DNA of 64,000 bases from Thermoflexus sp. (GTDB lineage Bacteria > Chloroflexota > Anaerolineae > Aggregatilineales > Aggregatilineaceae), in contig DYGX01000006.1 in NCBI GenBank assembly GCA_020724465.1, positions 193,603 through 257,602 on the forward strand. Direction: 5' to 3'. This document shows positions 28,011 through 36,105 of the stretch, one piece after another. The notes beneath the pieces are model-generated. The model was not told the DNA's origin and searched no databases. It worked only from the letters and a program-made list of their open reading frames with translations. The position numbers and the translations under genes were made by a program. Position 1 is the stretch's first letter; every line of letters begins with the position of its first letter.

Positions 28011-28880
28011 TTAGCGTTTGGGCGGTTCGACTTCAACGGCGGCCAGCGCCTCGGCCACTTCCTCAGGCGTGGGCGCACCCAGAAAGCCGCGCCGCGTGAC
28101 CGACTTCGCCGCCAGACGCGCCGCCACATCGATCGCGCGCCACAGATCGCCGAGCTGGTAGCGGACGATGTGTAGCACCGTGGCGAAGATATCTCCCGCC
28201 CCGGTCGGATCAACCTGCTCGGCGGGATAGGCGTCGTAGTGGTGCGGCTCGCCGTGGATGTAGACGGTCCCGCCCTGCTCGGCGCGGGTCAGGAACAGCA
28301 CCGGCGCCAGCGCGGCGAATTCTGCCTCCAGAGCAGGGTTGTGCGCGATGTCTTCGACGCTCAGCACGGCCAGATCACTGCGCGGCAGCACGCGCGAGGC
28401 GGCGTCCCAGCCGATGGGGCGGATCCGCCCATCCGGCTCGCGGTGACGCATCCAGCCCTGGGGCGTCACGCACAGCGGCGTCTCGGCAAACAGATCGGCG
28501 AAGGCCGGGTCCACCTCGTACGCGATCGGCCCGAAGTGCACCTGGCGGGCGCGCCGCCAGGCCGGGGGCAGCATCGACACGTCCAGCGTGCGCGCGCGGT
28601 GATACATGTACTGCACGCGCCCGTCCGGCCGGTAGATGTTCTCAAACGTCGTCGTGTGATCGGCGGGAATGCTGAGCACAAGCACGCCCGGCGGCAGTTT
28701 CGCCAGCAGCGGCTCGTCGGGCGCGGTACTGGTCAGCAGGGCGACCTTTAGCCCAAAAGCCGCCGCCGTGTGCGCGGCGTAGGAGACGGTCCCGCCAAGC
28801 TGCGGGCCATAGGGGGTGACATCGTGGGTGATGTGCCCAATGAGCAGGTAGTCGGGTACGATCTCGGCGGCCTCTGGCAT
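28011..28880 (-). CDS. PfkB-family carbohydrate kinase
   Basis: A 289-residue ribokinase-fold protein. The catalytic signature DPTGAGDIFATV is present with Asp230 as base. The N-terminus YLLIGHITHDVTPYG and GGTVSYAAHTAAAFGLKVALLT correspond to the substrate-binding PfkB signature 1. It should phosphorylate a sugar, nucleoside or polyol in the cytoplasm. Some PfkB members of this form are called inositol or adenosine kinases, but the sequence does not decide. It is separated from jag upstream by a terminator-like hairpin and probably starts a new unit with the amidohydrolase. Confidence 0.87.
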   Translation of the reverse strand: MPEAAEIVPDYLLIGHITHDVTPYGPQLGGTVSYAAHTAAAFGLKVALLTSTAPDEPLLAKLPPGVLVLSIPADHTTTFENIYRPDGRVQYMYHRARTLDVSMLPPAWRRARQVHFGPIAYEVDPAFADLFAETPLCVTPQGWMRHREPDGRIRPIGWDAASRVLPRSDLAVLSVEDIAHNPALEAEFAALAPVLFLTRAEQGGTVYIHGEPHHYDAYPAEQVDPTGAGDIFATVLHIVRYQLGDLWRAIDVAARLAAKSVTRRGFLGAPTPEEVAEALAAVEVEPPKR

Positions 28881-28912
28881 GAGTCTCCCTGAGCGGCTAG
28901 GCCAACAACAAC

Positions 28913-28939
28913 GTGCCGCAACCTCGCAGGTCGCGGCAC
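28913..28939 (-). terminator. Probable terminator of the rpmH-jag operon
   Basis: An 11-base stem with one mismatch (GTGCCGCAACC against GGTCGCGGCAC) and a 5-base loop lies 22 bases after the jag stop. On the minus strand it is followed by GTTGTTGTTGG, an interrupted T-rich tail. It fits an intrinsic terminator between jag and the pfkB-like gene. Confidence 0.6.
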
Positions 28940-28960
28940 CGGAACCGGCAGTTCAACTGC

Positions 28961-29782
28961 TCAACTGCGCCGGCGGGGGATGATCGTCACCTTGCGGTTC
29001 TCGCCCTCGCCCACGCTCTCGGTCACCACGTCGGGATGGTCGCGCAGCGTCAGGTGTACGATGCGGCGCTCGTAGGGTGGCATCGGCTCCAGCGAGACAG
29101 TGCGCCCCAACTGGATCGCCTGCTCGGCCATGCGCGTCGCCAGCCGCCGCAGGACTTTCTCGCGGCGGGACTTGTAGCCCTCGACATCGAGCACGATGTT
29201 GGCGCGGCGCTCAAGGTCGCGGCTGGCGATCAGCCGGGTGATGTACTGCAGCGCGGCGAGCGTCTCGCCCCGCCGCCCGATCAACATCCCCAGGTCGCGC
29301 CCGCGAATTTGCAGCACCCACGGTGCCTGCTCGCCGGGCGCCGCTTCCGAGCGGAAGACCACGATCTCAGCGTCGATGTGCATTTTGTTGAGCAGCTCTT
29401 GCAGCGTCGCGCGGCCCACGCGCGCGTCGTCGTCCAGCTCGCTTTCCGGCGACGGCTCGACGCGCATCTCGTCCTCTTCCGGCTCGGCCACGCGCTCCGC
29501 CACGGCGCGTCTGGCGGCAGGGCGAGGGGCGGGCTTCGCCGCCACCGGCTCAGGCTCGGCAGGGGGCGGTTCGGGGGCTGGCGGCGTTTGATAGCGGGGC
29601 GGCGCCGCCGTCGTGAGGCGGATCCGCGCCTGGCGCGCGCCCAGGCCGAGGATCCCGCGGCTGGGTTCTTCGAGAATTTCGACAATCACGCTCTCGCGCG
29701 AGACGCCAAGCTGCTCCAGGCCGATCTCAATCGCTGCCTCAATATCGGCGGCAGTCGTTTCTACAGACCGCGTTTCGCTCAT
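28961..29782 (-). CDS. jag: Jag/KhpB RNA-binding protein (Jag-N, KH, R3H)
   Basis: A 273-residue protein. The Jag-N domain (about residues 10-57) ends with SRGILGLGARQARI. A Pro/Ala/Glu-rich linker spans about 60-120. A KH domain follows with the GxxG loop LIGRRGETL. The R3H domain carries YERRIVHLTLRDHPDV near the end. KhpB binds RNA with KhpA and affects cell elongation and membrane-protein biogenesis. The start at 29782 is chosen for AAGGGGGTG five bases upstream. It follows yidC by 27 bases, the conserved order in many bacteria. Confidence 0.94.
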   Translation of the reverse strand: MSETRSVETTAADIEAAIEIGLEQLGVSRESVIVEILEEPSRGILGLGARQARIRLTTAAPPRYQTPPAPEPPPAEPEPVAAKPAPRPAARRAVAERVAEPEEDEMRVEPSPESELDDDARVGRATLQELLNKMHIDAEIVVFRSEAAPGEQAPWVLQIRGRDLGMLIGRRGETLAALQYITRLIASRDLERRANIVLDVEGYKSRREKVLRRLATRMAEQAIQLGRTVSLEPMPPYERRIVHLTLRDHPDVVTESVGEGENRKVTIIPRRRS

Positions 29783-29809
29783 AGCACCCCCTTTTGGCGG
29801 GTCACGCAC

Positions 29810-30805
29810 TCAACTCTTGGCTTTGCTCTTGCTCTGGCTGCGCTCCAGACGCGTGTCCCGAATACCACTACGCTTGGGTTTGACGATGGGCGCGGCGCTG
29901 CTGGTGTTTGGTTTGGGCGCTGGCTTCTTGGGCTGCGCCTGCTTCTGCTGAGCGCGCGCCGCCTTGCCCGTGCCGCGCTTGGGTTTGGCTTGAACCGCAT
30001 CTTCGGCCACCTCGTCCGCCACCGGGTCCGCCTCGGCCGTCCTAGGCAGCCCCTTCGCCTCAGCCTCGGCAGGGGCGCGCCCCGACACGGACTGCCAGCC
30101 GATCTTGCCCATCAACGCGTATTGCGCAATCCCAATCAGGTTCGAGGCAATGAAGTAGATCGACAGGCCGGACGCAAACGACAGCGAGAAGATACCGAAC
30201 ATCAGCGGCATGATAGTCATCATCTGGCGCGACATCGCTGCTGCCTGGTCCGACTTCTCACTGCCGCCGCTCGACGCGGACGCCGGCATCAACAGCTTTT
30301 GCTGCAGCCAGGTCGTCACCACTACCAGCACCGGCAACACATACAGCGGGTCCGGCACGGCCAGATTCAGCCACAGGAACTTGTTCTGCAGCGGGACTTC
30401 CGAGGCCAGCGCCGGGACCCACAAGCGCCCCGACAGATCGAGCAGTTCCAGCGGAGTCGCAGCCAGCGTGGCCACAATCGCCCGGTAGAGGCCGATCAGG
30501 ATCGGGAACTGGATCAACAGGGGCAGACAGCCGGCCAGCGGGTTGACGCCGTACTGGCGATACAGCTCCATCTGCGCCTGGGCCGCTTTTTCGCGGTCGT
30601 TCTTGTACTTCTCCTGGATGCGCTTCAGCTCGGGCTGAAGCTCCTGCATGGCTTTGGTCGAACGCTGCTGCTTGAGCGTCAACGGCATGGTCGCCAGGCG
30701 CACCAGAACGGTGAAGACCACAATCGCCAGGACGACGTTGCCACCCAGGATCTTGTACAAGAACAGCAGGATGGTGATAAACGGGTTGATGATCAGATCA
30801 AACAT
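29810..30805 (-). CDS. yidC: YidC/Oxa1 membrane protein insertase
   Basis: A 331-residue insertase of the short Gram-positive/Oxa1 type, without the large periplasmic domain. The first hydrophobic segment is FITILLFLYKILGG. The conserved groove Arg sits in VLVRLATMPLTLKQQ. The coiled cytoplasmic hairpin is KAMQELQPELKRIQEKYK. The CLPLLIQFPILIGLY helix follows, and the chain ends in a Lys/Arg/Ala/Pro-rich tail of about 90 residues that may contact ribosomes. It inserts membrane proteins alone or with Sec. It is third from the end of the operon started by rpmH. Confidence 0.96.
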   Translation of the reverse strand: MFDLIINPFITILLFLYKILGGNVVLAIVVFTVLVRLATMPLTLKQQRSTKAMQELQPELKRIQEKYKNDREKAAQAQMELYRQYGVNPLAGCLPLLIQFPILIGLYRAIVATLAATPLELLDLSGRLWVPALASEVPLQNKFLWLNLAVPDPLYVLPVLVVVTTWLQQKLLMPASASSGGSEKSDQAAAMSRQMMTIMPLMFGIFSLSFASGLSIYFIASNLIGIAQYALMGKIGWQSVSGRAPAEAEAKGLPRTAEADPVADEVAEDAVQAKPKRGTGKAARAQQKQAQPKKPAPKPNTSSAAPIVKPKRSGIRDTRLERSQSKSKAKS

Positions 30806-30849
30806 AGCTGGGCGCCTTCACACTCATCGACGGGACGCGGCAACCGGGC

Positions 30850-32004
30850 CTACTTGTTCGCATAGGTCCAGTCACGCTCACCGGTCGCCACGTTCAGGGC
30901 GACGATCAGATTGTCGCGATTATCGGTGCCCGCGACGACTGTCACCGGCCCATTTTCGTCCTCAGCCGGCACGCTGACCAGCTCGGTCAGGACCTTGCCT
31001 TCCACGTGCTTTTTCCACGCTTCCGCGCCGCTGGCGCGGTTCACGGCGTAAATATACCCATCGCGCGCCCCGACGATCACCAGATCGTCGGCCACCAGCG
31101 GCGTCCCGCGAATCGCTTCCTGCGTGAGGTTCACTTTCCAGTTCTGGCTGAAACCGTCGTCGCCGATGGTGACGGCGTACAGGTTGCCGCCCAGATCGCC
31201 GATAAAGAGCTGGTCGTCGGCCAGTGCGGGGCTGCTCCAGACCCACTCTTCCGTCTGGAAGCGCCCAACGACGCGCCCCTCGACCAGATCCACCGCGGCC
31301 ACGCCCGCACCAAACGTGCCAACGTAAACGCGCTGGCGATCCGCATCATAGAGCATGTCACCCGGCGCGGCGCCACCCAGGTTGACGCTCCAAAAGAGAT
31401 CGCCCGTCGCGGGGTCGAGCGCGTAAAGCTTATGGTCGAGCGAGGTGACGAGCAGCACCGGCTCTCCACGGGGGCTGGTCTCGGCATCAAGATAGAGCGG
31501 CGTGCCCCACACGCCGTGTCCCGTCTCGAAGGTCCACACGCGCGAGGCATCCCCGCGCGAGACGGCCACAACATTGCGGCTGCCCAGACCAAAGAACGCC
31601 AGTTCCGGGCTGAGCGCCACCCCGCTGATCACCCGGTCGGCTGGGTCGGGCGACAGCGGGCCAATGAGCGTTTTGCGCTCCGGCTCATAGATCCACTGGC
31701 GCGCGCCGCTTTCGGCATCGATGGCGTGCAAGCGCCCCTTGTAATCGCCCACGTAGACGCTGCCATTATCGGCCACCGGCACGGCGAAGAACTGCGCGTC
31801 GCGGTTCTCGCTGTCCGGATATTCCCACAGCACCGCCCCGCTCGCCGCGTTGAGCGCCACCACGCTCCGGTCGTAGGCCACGTAGATCGTCTCGCCGCTC
31901 TGGCTGGAACTGACGCCGGCCCAACTGCCGCCGGCCACCCCGCCGCACGCCGCAAGCGCCACAGCCAGCAGCAGCAGAACCCCCAACCGCAGGCGGGGAC
32001 GCAT
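30850..32004 (-). CDS. PQQ-like beta-propeller lipoprotein (BamB-like)
   Basis: A 384-residue protein with lipoprotein signal MRPRLRLGVLLLLAVALAAC (Cys20) and then about seven repeated blades. Examples are YVAYDRSVVALNAASGAVLW, YVGDYKGRLHAIDAESG and YAVNRASGAEAW, as in PQQ-type beta-propellers without PQQ ligands. Such proteins scaffold assembly complexes (for example BamB) or bind ligands. The start at 32004 gives a compact signal; an ATG at 32049 would add 15 residues. It lies between yidD and yidC, an unusual insertion that hints at a role in membrane or envelope protein biogenesis. Confidence 0.85.
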   Translation of the reverse strand: MRPRLRLGVLLLLAVALAACGGVAGGSWAGVSSSQSGETIYVAYDRSVVALNAASGAVLWEYPDSENRDAQFFAVPVADNGSVYVGDYKGRLHAIDAESGARQWIYEPERKTLIGPLSPDPADRVISGVALSPELAFFGLGSRNVVAVSRGDASRVWTFETGHGVWGTPLYLDAETSPRGEPVLLVTSLDHKLYALDPATGDLFWSVNLGGAAPGDMLYDADRQRVYVGTFGAGVAAVDLVEGRVVGRFQTEEWVWSSPALADDQLFIGDLGGNLYAVTIGDDGFSQNWKVNLTQEAIRGTPLVADDLVIVGARDGYIYAVNRASGAEAWKKHVEGKVLTELVSVPAEDENGPVTVVAGTDNRDNLIVALNVATGERDWTYANK

Positions 32005-32068
32005 GTATTTCGAGGGGAAGATATTCAAGACGGTTTCCCTGACACTCATACTCGTTTGTAGACCCGCT

Positions 32069-32278
32069 TCACGGGACCGGATCGTAGCCGCCCGGCCCCA
32101 GCGGATGACAGCGGCCAATACGCTTCAGCCCCAGCCAGCCGCCCCGGATCAGGCCGTACTTCTCGATAGCCTGATAGGTGTACTGCGAGCAGCTCGGATC
32201 GTAGCGGCAGCTTGGCGGCAGCATCCGCGATAGGGTGCGCTGATAGATGCGAATAGCCAACAGACCCAGTGCTTTCAT
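32069..32278 (-). CDS. yidD: YidD membrane protein insertion efficiency factor
   Basis: A 69-residue protein with the complete family pattern: an amphipathic N-terminus IRIYQRTLS, then [28 protein letters not shown] and the terminal GGYDPVP. It helps YidC-dependent insertion at the membrane. Its start overlaps the rnpA stop by four bases, so the two are translationally coupled. Confidence 0.95.
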   Translation of the reverse strand: MKALGLLAIRIYQRTLSRMLPPSCRYDPSCSQYTYQAIEKYGLIRGGWLGLKRIGRCHPLGPGGYDPVP

Positions 32279-32634
32279 GGCGCATCATCCTTGGGCGCGT
32301 TTGTGTGCAGCCCTGCCCGCTGCAGGCAGCTTACCACGGCAGCTCGAATCGCCGCCAGGTCCTGCCCGGCGATCGCCTCTCGCGCAATGAACACGACGTC
32401 ATATCCCTGGGCCAGCGCCGGATGAGCCTGCCGGACCGCCTCTCGCAGCAAGCGCCGGATTCGATTCCGCTGGACCGCATTCCCCAACCGCTTGCCAATT
32501 ATAAACCCGTAGCGATTGTGCGGGAGAGCATTGGGCGCGGCGCTCATGATCACGAAGGGATGGCGCCAGACCTGCCCGGATGTGCGGAGACGTGCGAAAT
32601 CCTCTTTGCGGCGCAGGCGCAAGGGGCGCTGCAT
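32275..32634 (-). CDS. rnpA: Ribonuclease P protein component
   Basis: A 119-residue basic protein. [15 protein letters not shown] is the N-terminal RnpA motif, and the RNR signature reads [20 protein letters not shown]. It binds RNase P RNA and assists tRNA 5' processing. The ATG at 32634 is the only start that fits homologues; the frame continues upstream through rpmH but that is out-of-frame read-through. It begins 23 bases after the rpmH stop. Confidence 0.95.
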   Translation of the reverse strand: MQRPLRLRRKEDFARLRTSGQVWRHPFVIMSAAPNALPHNRYGFIIGKRLGNAVQRNRIRRLLREAVRQAHPALAQGYDVVFIAREAIAGQDLAAIRAAVVSCLQRAGLHTNAPKDDAP

Positions 32635-32657
32635 GGCGGCAGGCTCACGGGCTGAGG

Positions 32658-32837
32658 CTAGTCGCTCTTCCAGTTGATCTTCTTGACGTGGTTGTTCATC
32701 GTCGGCGCGAGCACCTTGCGGCCCTTGGCGCGGCGCGCCTTGAGCACCTGGCGCCCAACGCGCGTGCGCATCCGCTGGCGGAAGCCGTGCACGCGGACCC
32801 GACGACGCCGCTTGGGTTGATACGTACGCTTTGGCAT
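32658..32837 (-). CDS. rpmH: 50S ribosomal protein L34
   Basis: A 59-residue protein read directly from the sequence: [20 protein letters not shown], then [20 protein letters not shown], then a tail ending [10 protein letters not shown]. The first 44 residues are standard L34, which is usually 44-47 residues; the remaining 15 or so are a C-terminal extension. AAGGA lies eight bases before the ATG. It is the first gene of the rpmH-rnpA-yidD-yidC-jag block. Confidence 0.95.
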   Translation of the reverse strand: MPKRTYQPKRRRRVRVHGFRQRMRTRVGRQVLKARRAKGRKVLAPTMNNHVKKINWKSD

Positions 32838-32974
32838 GGATGCGATCCTTCTTCCAAAAAACGCGCACAGGGCGCGGGTTCGACCAGTCAGCCGGTCACT
32901 CGGTCCGGCGCGGCCCGCTGATCAGACCCGGATTGGCGCTGTGCGGGCCGGCGATCGTGCGGTCAAGGACGGCA

Positions 32975-33003
32975 AGTATAGCGTATGGCCCCAGGCCGGT
33001 CAA
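32975..33003 (-). promoter_or_regulatory. Promoter of the rpmH operon
   Basis: Read on the minus strand: TTGACC (33003-32998), a 17-base spacer and TATACT (32980-32975). Both hexamers match consensus at five of six positions. The predicted start is near 32968, giving a leader of about 130 bases before rpmH. Confidence 0.75.
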
Positions 33004-33040
33004 GCGTGCATTGGCCGCGCGGCGCGGGGGCGCTCGCCGC

Positions 33041-33682
33041 TCACCGGCGCCCGTTCAGCACGTGGCGCAGGCGCCATTCCAGTTCGCTGAGCATGATCGC
33101 CGTCGCACCCCAGACCCGGTAGCCCTGCACATCATACCAGGGCACGCGCAGGCTGTAACCCTCAAACAGCCAGTCCTCGACGTGCTTGCGCGCCTCGTCC
33201 AGCAGCCCGCCGAGCGGAAGCTCCAGCACCTCAACTACTTCATCCGCCTGCGGTTGCCAGCGGGGTCGCCCCGCCAGCGTGCCCACAAAAGGCGTGACCT
33301 CGAAATCGCTTGGTGGGATGTAGAGCGGCGCCAGCCGGCCTATGATCTGCACCGCCGCCCTGACCCCCAGCTCTTCGCGCGCCTCGCGCAGCGCGGTTTC
33401 CAGCGGAGTCTCGCCCGGTTCCTGCGCGCCACCCGGCAGGCCGATCTGCCCGCTGTGGACGTCGCCCGGATGCTCGGCGCGGCGAATCAGCGGAAAGGCC
33501 AGCCCGTCGTCGCCGGGATAGAGCAGCACGATCACGCTGGCCTGATGCGGCTGGCCCGGACGGTTCTGCGGGCGGCGCAGCACGCGTGGCTGCGGCGCCA
33601 TGCGACGCTGGGCTTGCAGCGGGTCGAAGCCATCCAGCGCCAGCGCCGCCCGCACATCGTCGAGCGAGACCGGCGCAGTCAT
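33041..33682 (-). CDS. Nudix hydrolase, CoA pyrophosphatase (NudL)-like
   Basis: A 213-residue protein. The Nudix box runs from Gly85 (GAQEPGE, then RE at 99-100, EE at 103-104 and LGV) and is intact. The upstream FPLIRRAEHPGDVHSGQIGLPGG is the UPF0035 signature of the CoA-pyrophosphatase subfamily, so CoA or acyl-CoA is the likely substrate. It is the last gene of the minus-strand E1/E2/JAB operon, overlapping the gene before it by four bases (ATGA). Whether its activity serves that system or is incidental is unknown. Confidence 0.88.
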   Translation of the reverse strand: MTAPVSLDDVRAALALDGFDPLQAQRRMAPQPRVLRRPQNRPGQPHQASVIVLLYPGDDGLAFPLIRRAEHPGDVHSGQIGLPGGAQEPGETPLETALREAREELGVRAAVQIIGRLAPLYIPPSDFEVTPFVGTLAGRPRWQPQADEVVEVLELPLGGLLDEARKHVEDWLFEGYSLRVPWYDVQGYRVWGATAIMLSELEWRLRHVLNGRR

Positions 33683-34020
33683 GCCCGGTACCAGGCCCGC
33701 CGCTTGCGCAGGGAAATGCCCGCGTCGGTCTCATCCCGCTGCGTGGTCCGTACCCGCCCGCGCGGGTCGATGTGTATCTGCCCGGCCTGCTGCAGGCGCG
33801 CGAACTCTTCCGGCGTGATGTCCGGCGCCGGCTCGCCGCCGAGCCGCTCCAGGCGCGACACCAGATCGTCTTGAGCCGTCCCGGTGGGCGACTCGGCGGT
33901 CACCTTCGGCGGCTCAGTGCCGGGGGCGGCCTGTTCCGGCGGGGCGGACGGGGTTGCCGGCTCGCTGTCGGGAACCGGTTCGTCGGGAGTCGGGGTGTTG
34001 GGAGTCAGATCATCGGTCAT
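33679..34020 (-). CDS. Small Pro/Thr-rich protein of unknown function in E1/E2/JAB operon
   Basis: A 113-residue protein starting MTDDLTPNTPTPDEP. The first 60 residues are an acidic, Pro/Thr/Ser-rich, probably disordered stretch. The C-terminal half (DITPEEFARLQQAGQIHIDP, ending RKRRAWYRA) looks folded and basic. There is no transmembrane segment and no C-terminal Gly-Gly, so it does not look like a ubiquitin-like modifier. A GAGGAAG lies about nine bases before the ATG. It overlaps the E1-like gene by 11 bases and the Nudix gene by four. Confidence 0.75.
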   Translation of the reverse strand: MTDDLTPNTPTPDEPVPDSEPATPSAPPEQAAPGTEPPKVTAESPTGTAQDDLVSRLERLGGEPAPDITPEEFARLQQAGQIHIDPRGRVRTTQRDETDAGISLRKRRAWYRA

Positions 34021-34969
34021 TAGCGTTTTCTTCCTCGTTTGTCTGGCTGCTCCGGCTGCGCGGAGCGTCTTCCGCGGCACGCGCCGGATCGTCCTCAAAC
34101 GACACGCCGCCGAGCGCGGCCAGGTCGTCCAGCGAGACCGCGCGGGCGGTGGTGTGCGGCTTGCGGCAGCCGCATACCAGGCAGTCCGGATTGCAGGGCA
34201 CGGTCACCCACTCGGCGCCATAGGGCGGGGTGATGCGCCCCTCGTAGATTTCAAGCTGGCGGTTGGCGAGGATCACCGTGTTGCCCGGCATCTCGTGGTA
34301 GGCTTCGGTGTCTTCCAGCAGGGCGTTGAGCGCCAGATCGGCCTGCGTGGCGGCGATGCGCACCACGTGCAGCCACAACCCCGGCTCGGCGGCGAGCGTG
34401 CCATCCGGCCCGATCATCCCGTAATCCAGCTCGGCCACGTCGCCCACCGGCTCGGCCAGCCCCTCGCGCAGATGCTCGGCCCAGCAGGCATAGCACGGCC
34501 CTTCGTCCGGGCGAATGACGCACACATCGCCCCCCTCGCCACGCTCGTAGACTCCGGCATACACCGCCGTCCGTCCCGCCGCCAGACACGCCTGGTTGAT
34601 GGCGTACTTCGGCCCTTCGGCATCGACGCCCACCACAACCAGATCCATCTGGGCCAGCTTCTCCAGGTGATGCTCGATCCGCCCGTGAATGGCTTCGACG
34701 GCGGCGGCCGGGTTGCGCTGGTGGATCAGGTTGGCGACGGCGGCGGCCTTTGAGCGGCCCAGATCGCGGCGGTCGGCGGCGTGGCGCACGATGTTCGCCG
34801 GTTCCAGCACGTCGTCATCGATCAGGATGAAGCGCCCCACGCCGCTCATTGCCAGCGCCACCGCAGCAAAGCTGCCGCCCGATCCCAGGCCGATCACGCC
34901 CACAGTGCGCTCGCGTAGATAGGCCAGCACACCCTGCCCCAGCAGCCGCTCGACGCGATCCCAGCTCAT
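34010..34969 (-). CDS. E1-like (ThiF/MoeB superfamily) adenylating enzyme lacking the usual catalytic Cys
   Basis: A 319-residue E1-like protein. The nucleotide loop is VIGLGSGGSFAAVALAMSG (Gly27, 29, 31), followed by LIDDDVLEPANIVRH and RSKAAAVANL, as in ThiF/MoeB/E1 adenylation domains. CYAC and CLVCGC form the two halves of a zinc site. The crossover loop, SCAEAGVLG in the MoeB encoded at 38377, reads AELDYGMIGPDG here, with no Cys. The start at 34969 gives a four-base ATGA overlap with the JAB gene; an ATG at 34999 with GAGGAG upstream is possible. It should adenylate a C-terminal carboxylate, perhaps of a ubiquitin-like partner not evident here. Confidence 0.88.
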   Translation of the reverse strand: MSWDRVERLLGQGVLAYLRERTVGVIGLGSGGSFAAVALAMSGVGRFILIDDDVLEPANIVRHAADRRDLGRSKAAAVANLIHQRNPAAAVEAIHGRIEHHLEKLAQMDLVVVGVDAEGPKYAINQACLAAGRTAVYAGVYERGEGGDVCVIRPDEGPCYACWAEHLREGLAEPVGDVAELDYGMIGPDGTLAAEPGLWLHVVRIAATQADLALNALLEDTEAYHEMPGNTVILANRQLEIYEGRITPPYGAEWVTVPCNPDCLVCGCRKPHTTARAVSLDDLAALGGVSFEDDPARAAEDAPRSRSSQTNEEENANDR

Positions 34970-36105
34970 TGCCCGCCGTCCTTTTTCTGCGCCTGCCATT
35001 CCATCTCCTCATAGTGCCGCGCCAGCTCCACCAGCGTGCGCTTGCTGTCCCACTCCCAGGTGGGCATTTCGGTCAGCAACAGCGGGCGCGAGGCGGCGTA
35101 AAGCTGTTCGAACTGATCTTCGCCTTCGGCCACGCGCACCAGCGGGGCGACGCGCAGCGCGGGCTTCTCGTAGGGATAGTCGGCAGACGTGATCAGCAGC
35201 AGGACGTGGGTCGCGCCTTCCTTGTGAACCGCGAAGCAGATCTCGTAGGGCGGGCGCCCGTCGGCATCCCAGCGCACGACATCCACGATGTACCCGTCGT
35301 CAATCAGCAGGCGGTATTCCTGGTCGAAGCGGTGCGGGTGCGCCAGATGCCACGCCAGGGCGGGCAGGCCCGGCAGGCGCTCGTTCTCCCAGACCTCTGG
35401 CGAGACGGGCACGAACTTCTTCTTGCGCCGGCTCATGTACCAGAAGTCGATGCGAACTTCCCACCCCGCCGCTTCGTCGCGCACGGTGATCGCGTTAGGC
35501 GGCAGTGTGGGTTTGGCGGAGAGCGGCGGCGCGGCCTCGCCCGCCGGCTCCCCGCCCTCGACGGCAGGCGCGGCCGGCTCGACCGGCTCCGGCTTGAGCG
35601 GGTGAAGGGTGACGATCGGCGCGACAAGCTGCTCGATTGGCGTCTCGTGGTCTTCGATCATGCGGCGCGCGGTGGCCGCGTCCCCTCCCGAGGGCGCGAC
35701 CATGTCGCCCGGCTGCTTGTGCCAGTCGCCCACGTGTGCCAGCGGCGCGTCCCATTTGGCCGCCAGCGCGTTCCCATACGAGGGACGGCGCAGCTCGCGG
35801 AATGCCTCCCAGTTGATATATAGCCAATGGAAAACATCGCCCTGCCAGTCGTCCCCCTGCTCGAACATGCCCCACTCGCGGACGGCCCGCTCGCCGGGGC
35901 TGATCGTATCGAGGATGTAGATATCCGGCTCGGGGCGCCCCCGCTGCGGGACCACCAGGCCGATCATGGCTTCGCCGGTTTCCGGCTCCGGATAGAGGAG
36001 CGCGCCACGCTTGATCTTCTCGATCACGCGCTGGGCAACGATGACGCGGGGCGCATCACGCGGCAGATCGCGCCCGGTGTCATTCGTCGGGTCATCCATC
36101 ACCAT
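34966..36105 (-). CDS. JAB/JAMM-domain protein with C-terminal E2/RWD-like region
   Basis: A 379-residue protein. The N-terminal 150 residues resemble prokaryotic JAB metalloproteases: Glu45 in TGEAMIGL, then GDWHKQPG and APSGGD with His129, Ser139 and Asp142. The second zinc His of HxH is Gln131 (codon CAG), so activity may be altered. Residues about 150-205 form a Pro/Ala/Glu linker. The C-terminal 175 residues, with YEICFAVHKEG, SADYPYEKPALRV and TWEWDSKRTLVELARHY, resemble a UBC/RWD fold without a catalytic Cys; this second assignment is tentative. A GGAGG precedes the ATG by about eight bases. It overlaps the E2 gene by seven bases. Confidence 0.82.
   Translation of the reverse strand: MVMDDPTNDTGRDLPRDAPRVIVAQRVIEKIKRGALLYPEPETGEAMIGLVVPQRGRPEPDIYILDTISPGERAVREWGMFEQGDDWQGDVFHWLYINWEAFRELRRPSYGNALAAKWDAPLAHVGDWHKQPGDMVAPSGGDAATARRMIEDHETPIEQLVAPIVTLHPLKPEPVEPAAPAVEGGEPAGEAAPPLSAKPTLPPNAITVRDEAAGWEVRIDFWYMSRRKKKFVPVSPEVWENERLPGLPALAWHLAHPHRFDQEYRLLIDDGYIVDVVRWDADGRPPYEICFAVHKEGATHVLLLITSADYPYEKPALRVAPLVRVAEGEDQFEQLYAASRPLLLTEMPTWEWDSKRTLVELARHYEEMEWQAQKKDGGQ

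Noticed and set aside
32275-32868. Long rnpA reading starting at 32868
   Set aside because: The extra 78 codons are an out-of-frame reading of rpmH; the ATG at 32634 matches RnpA homologues.
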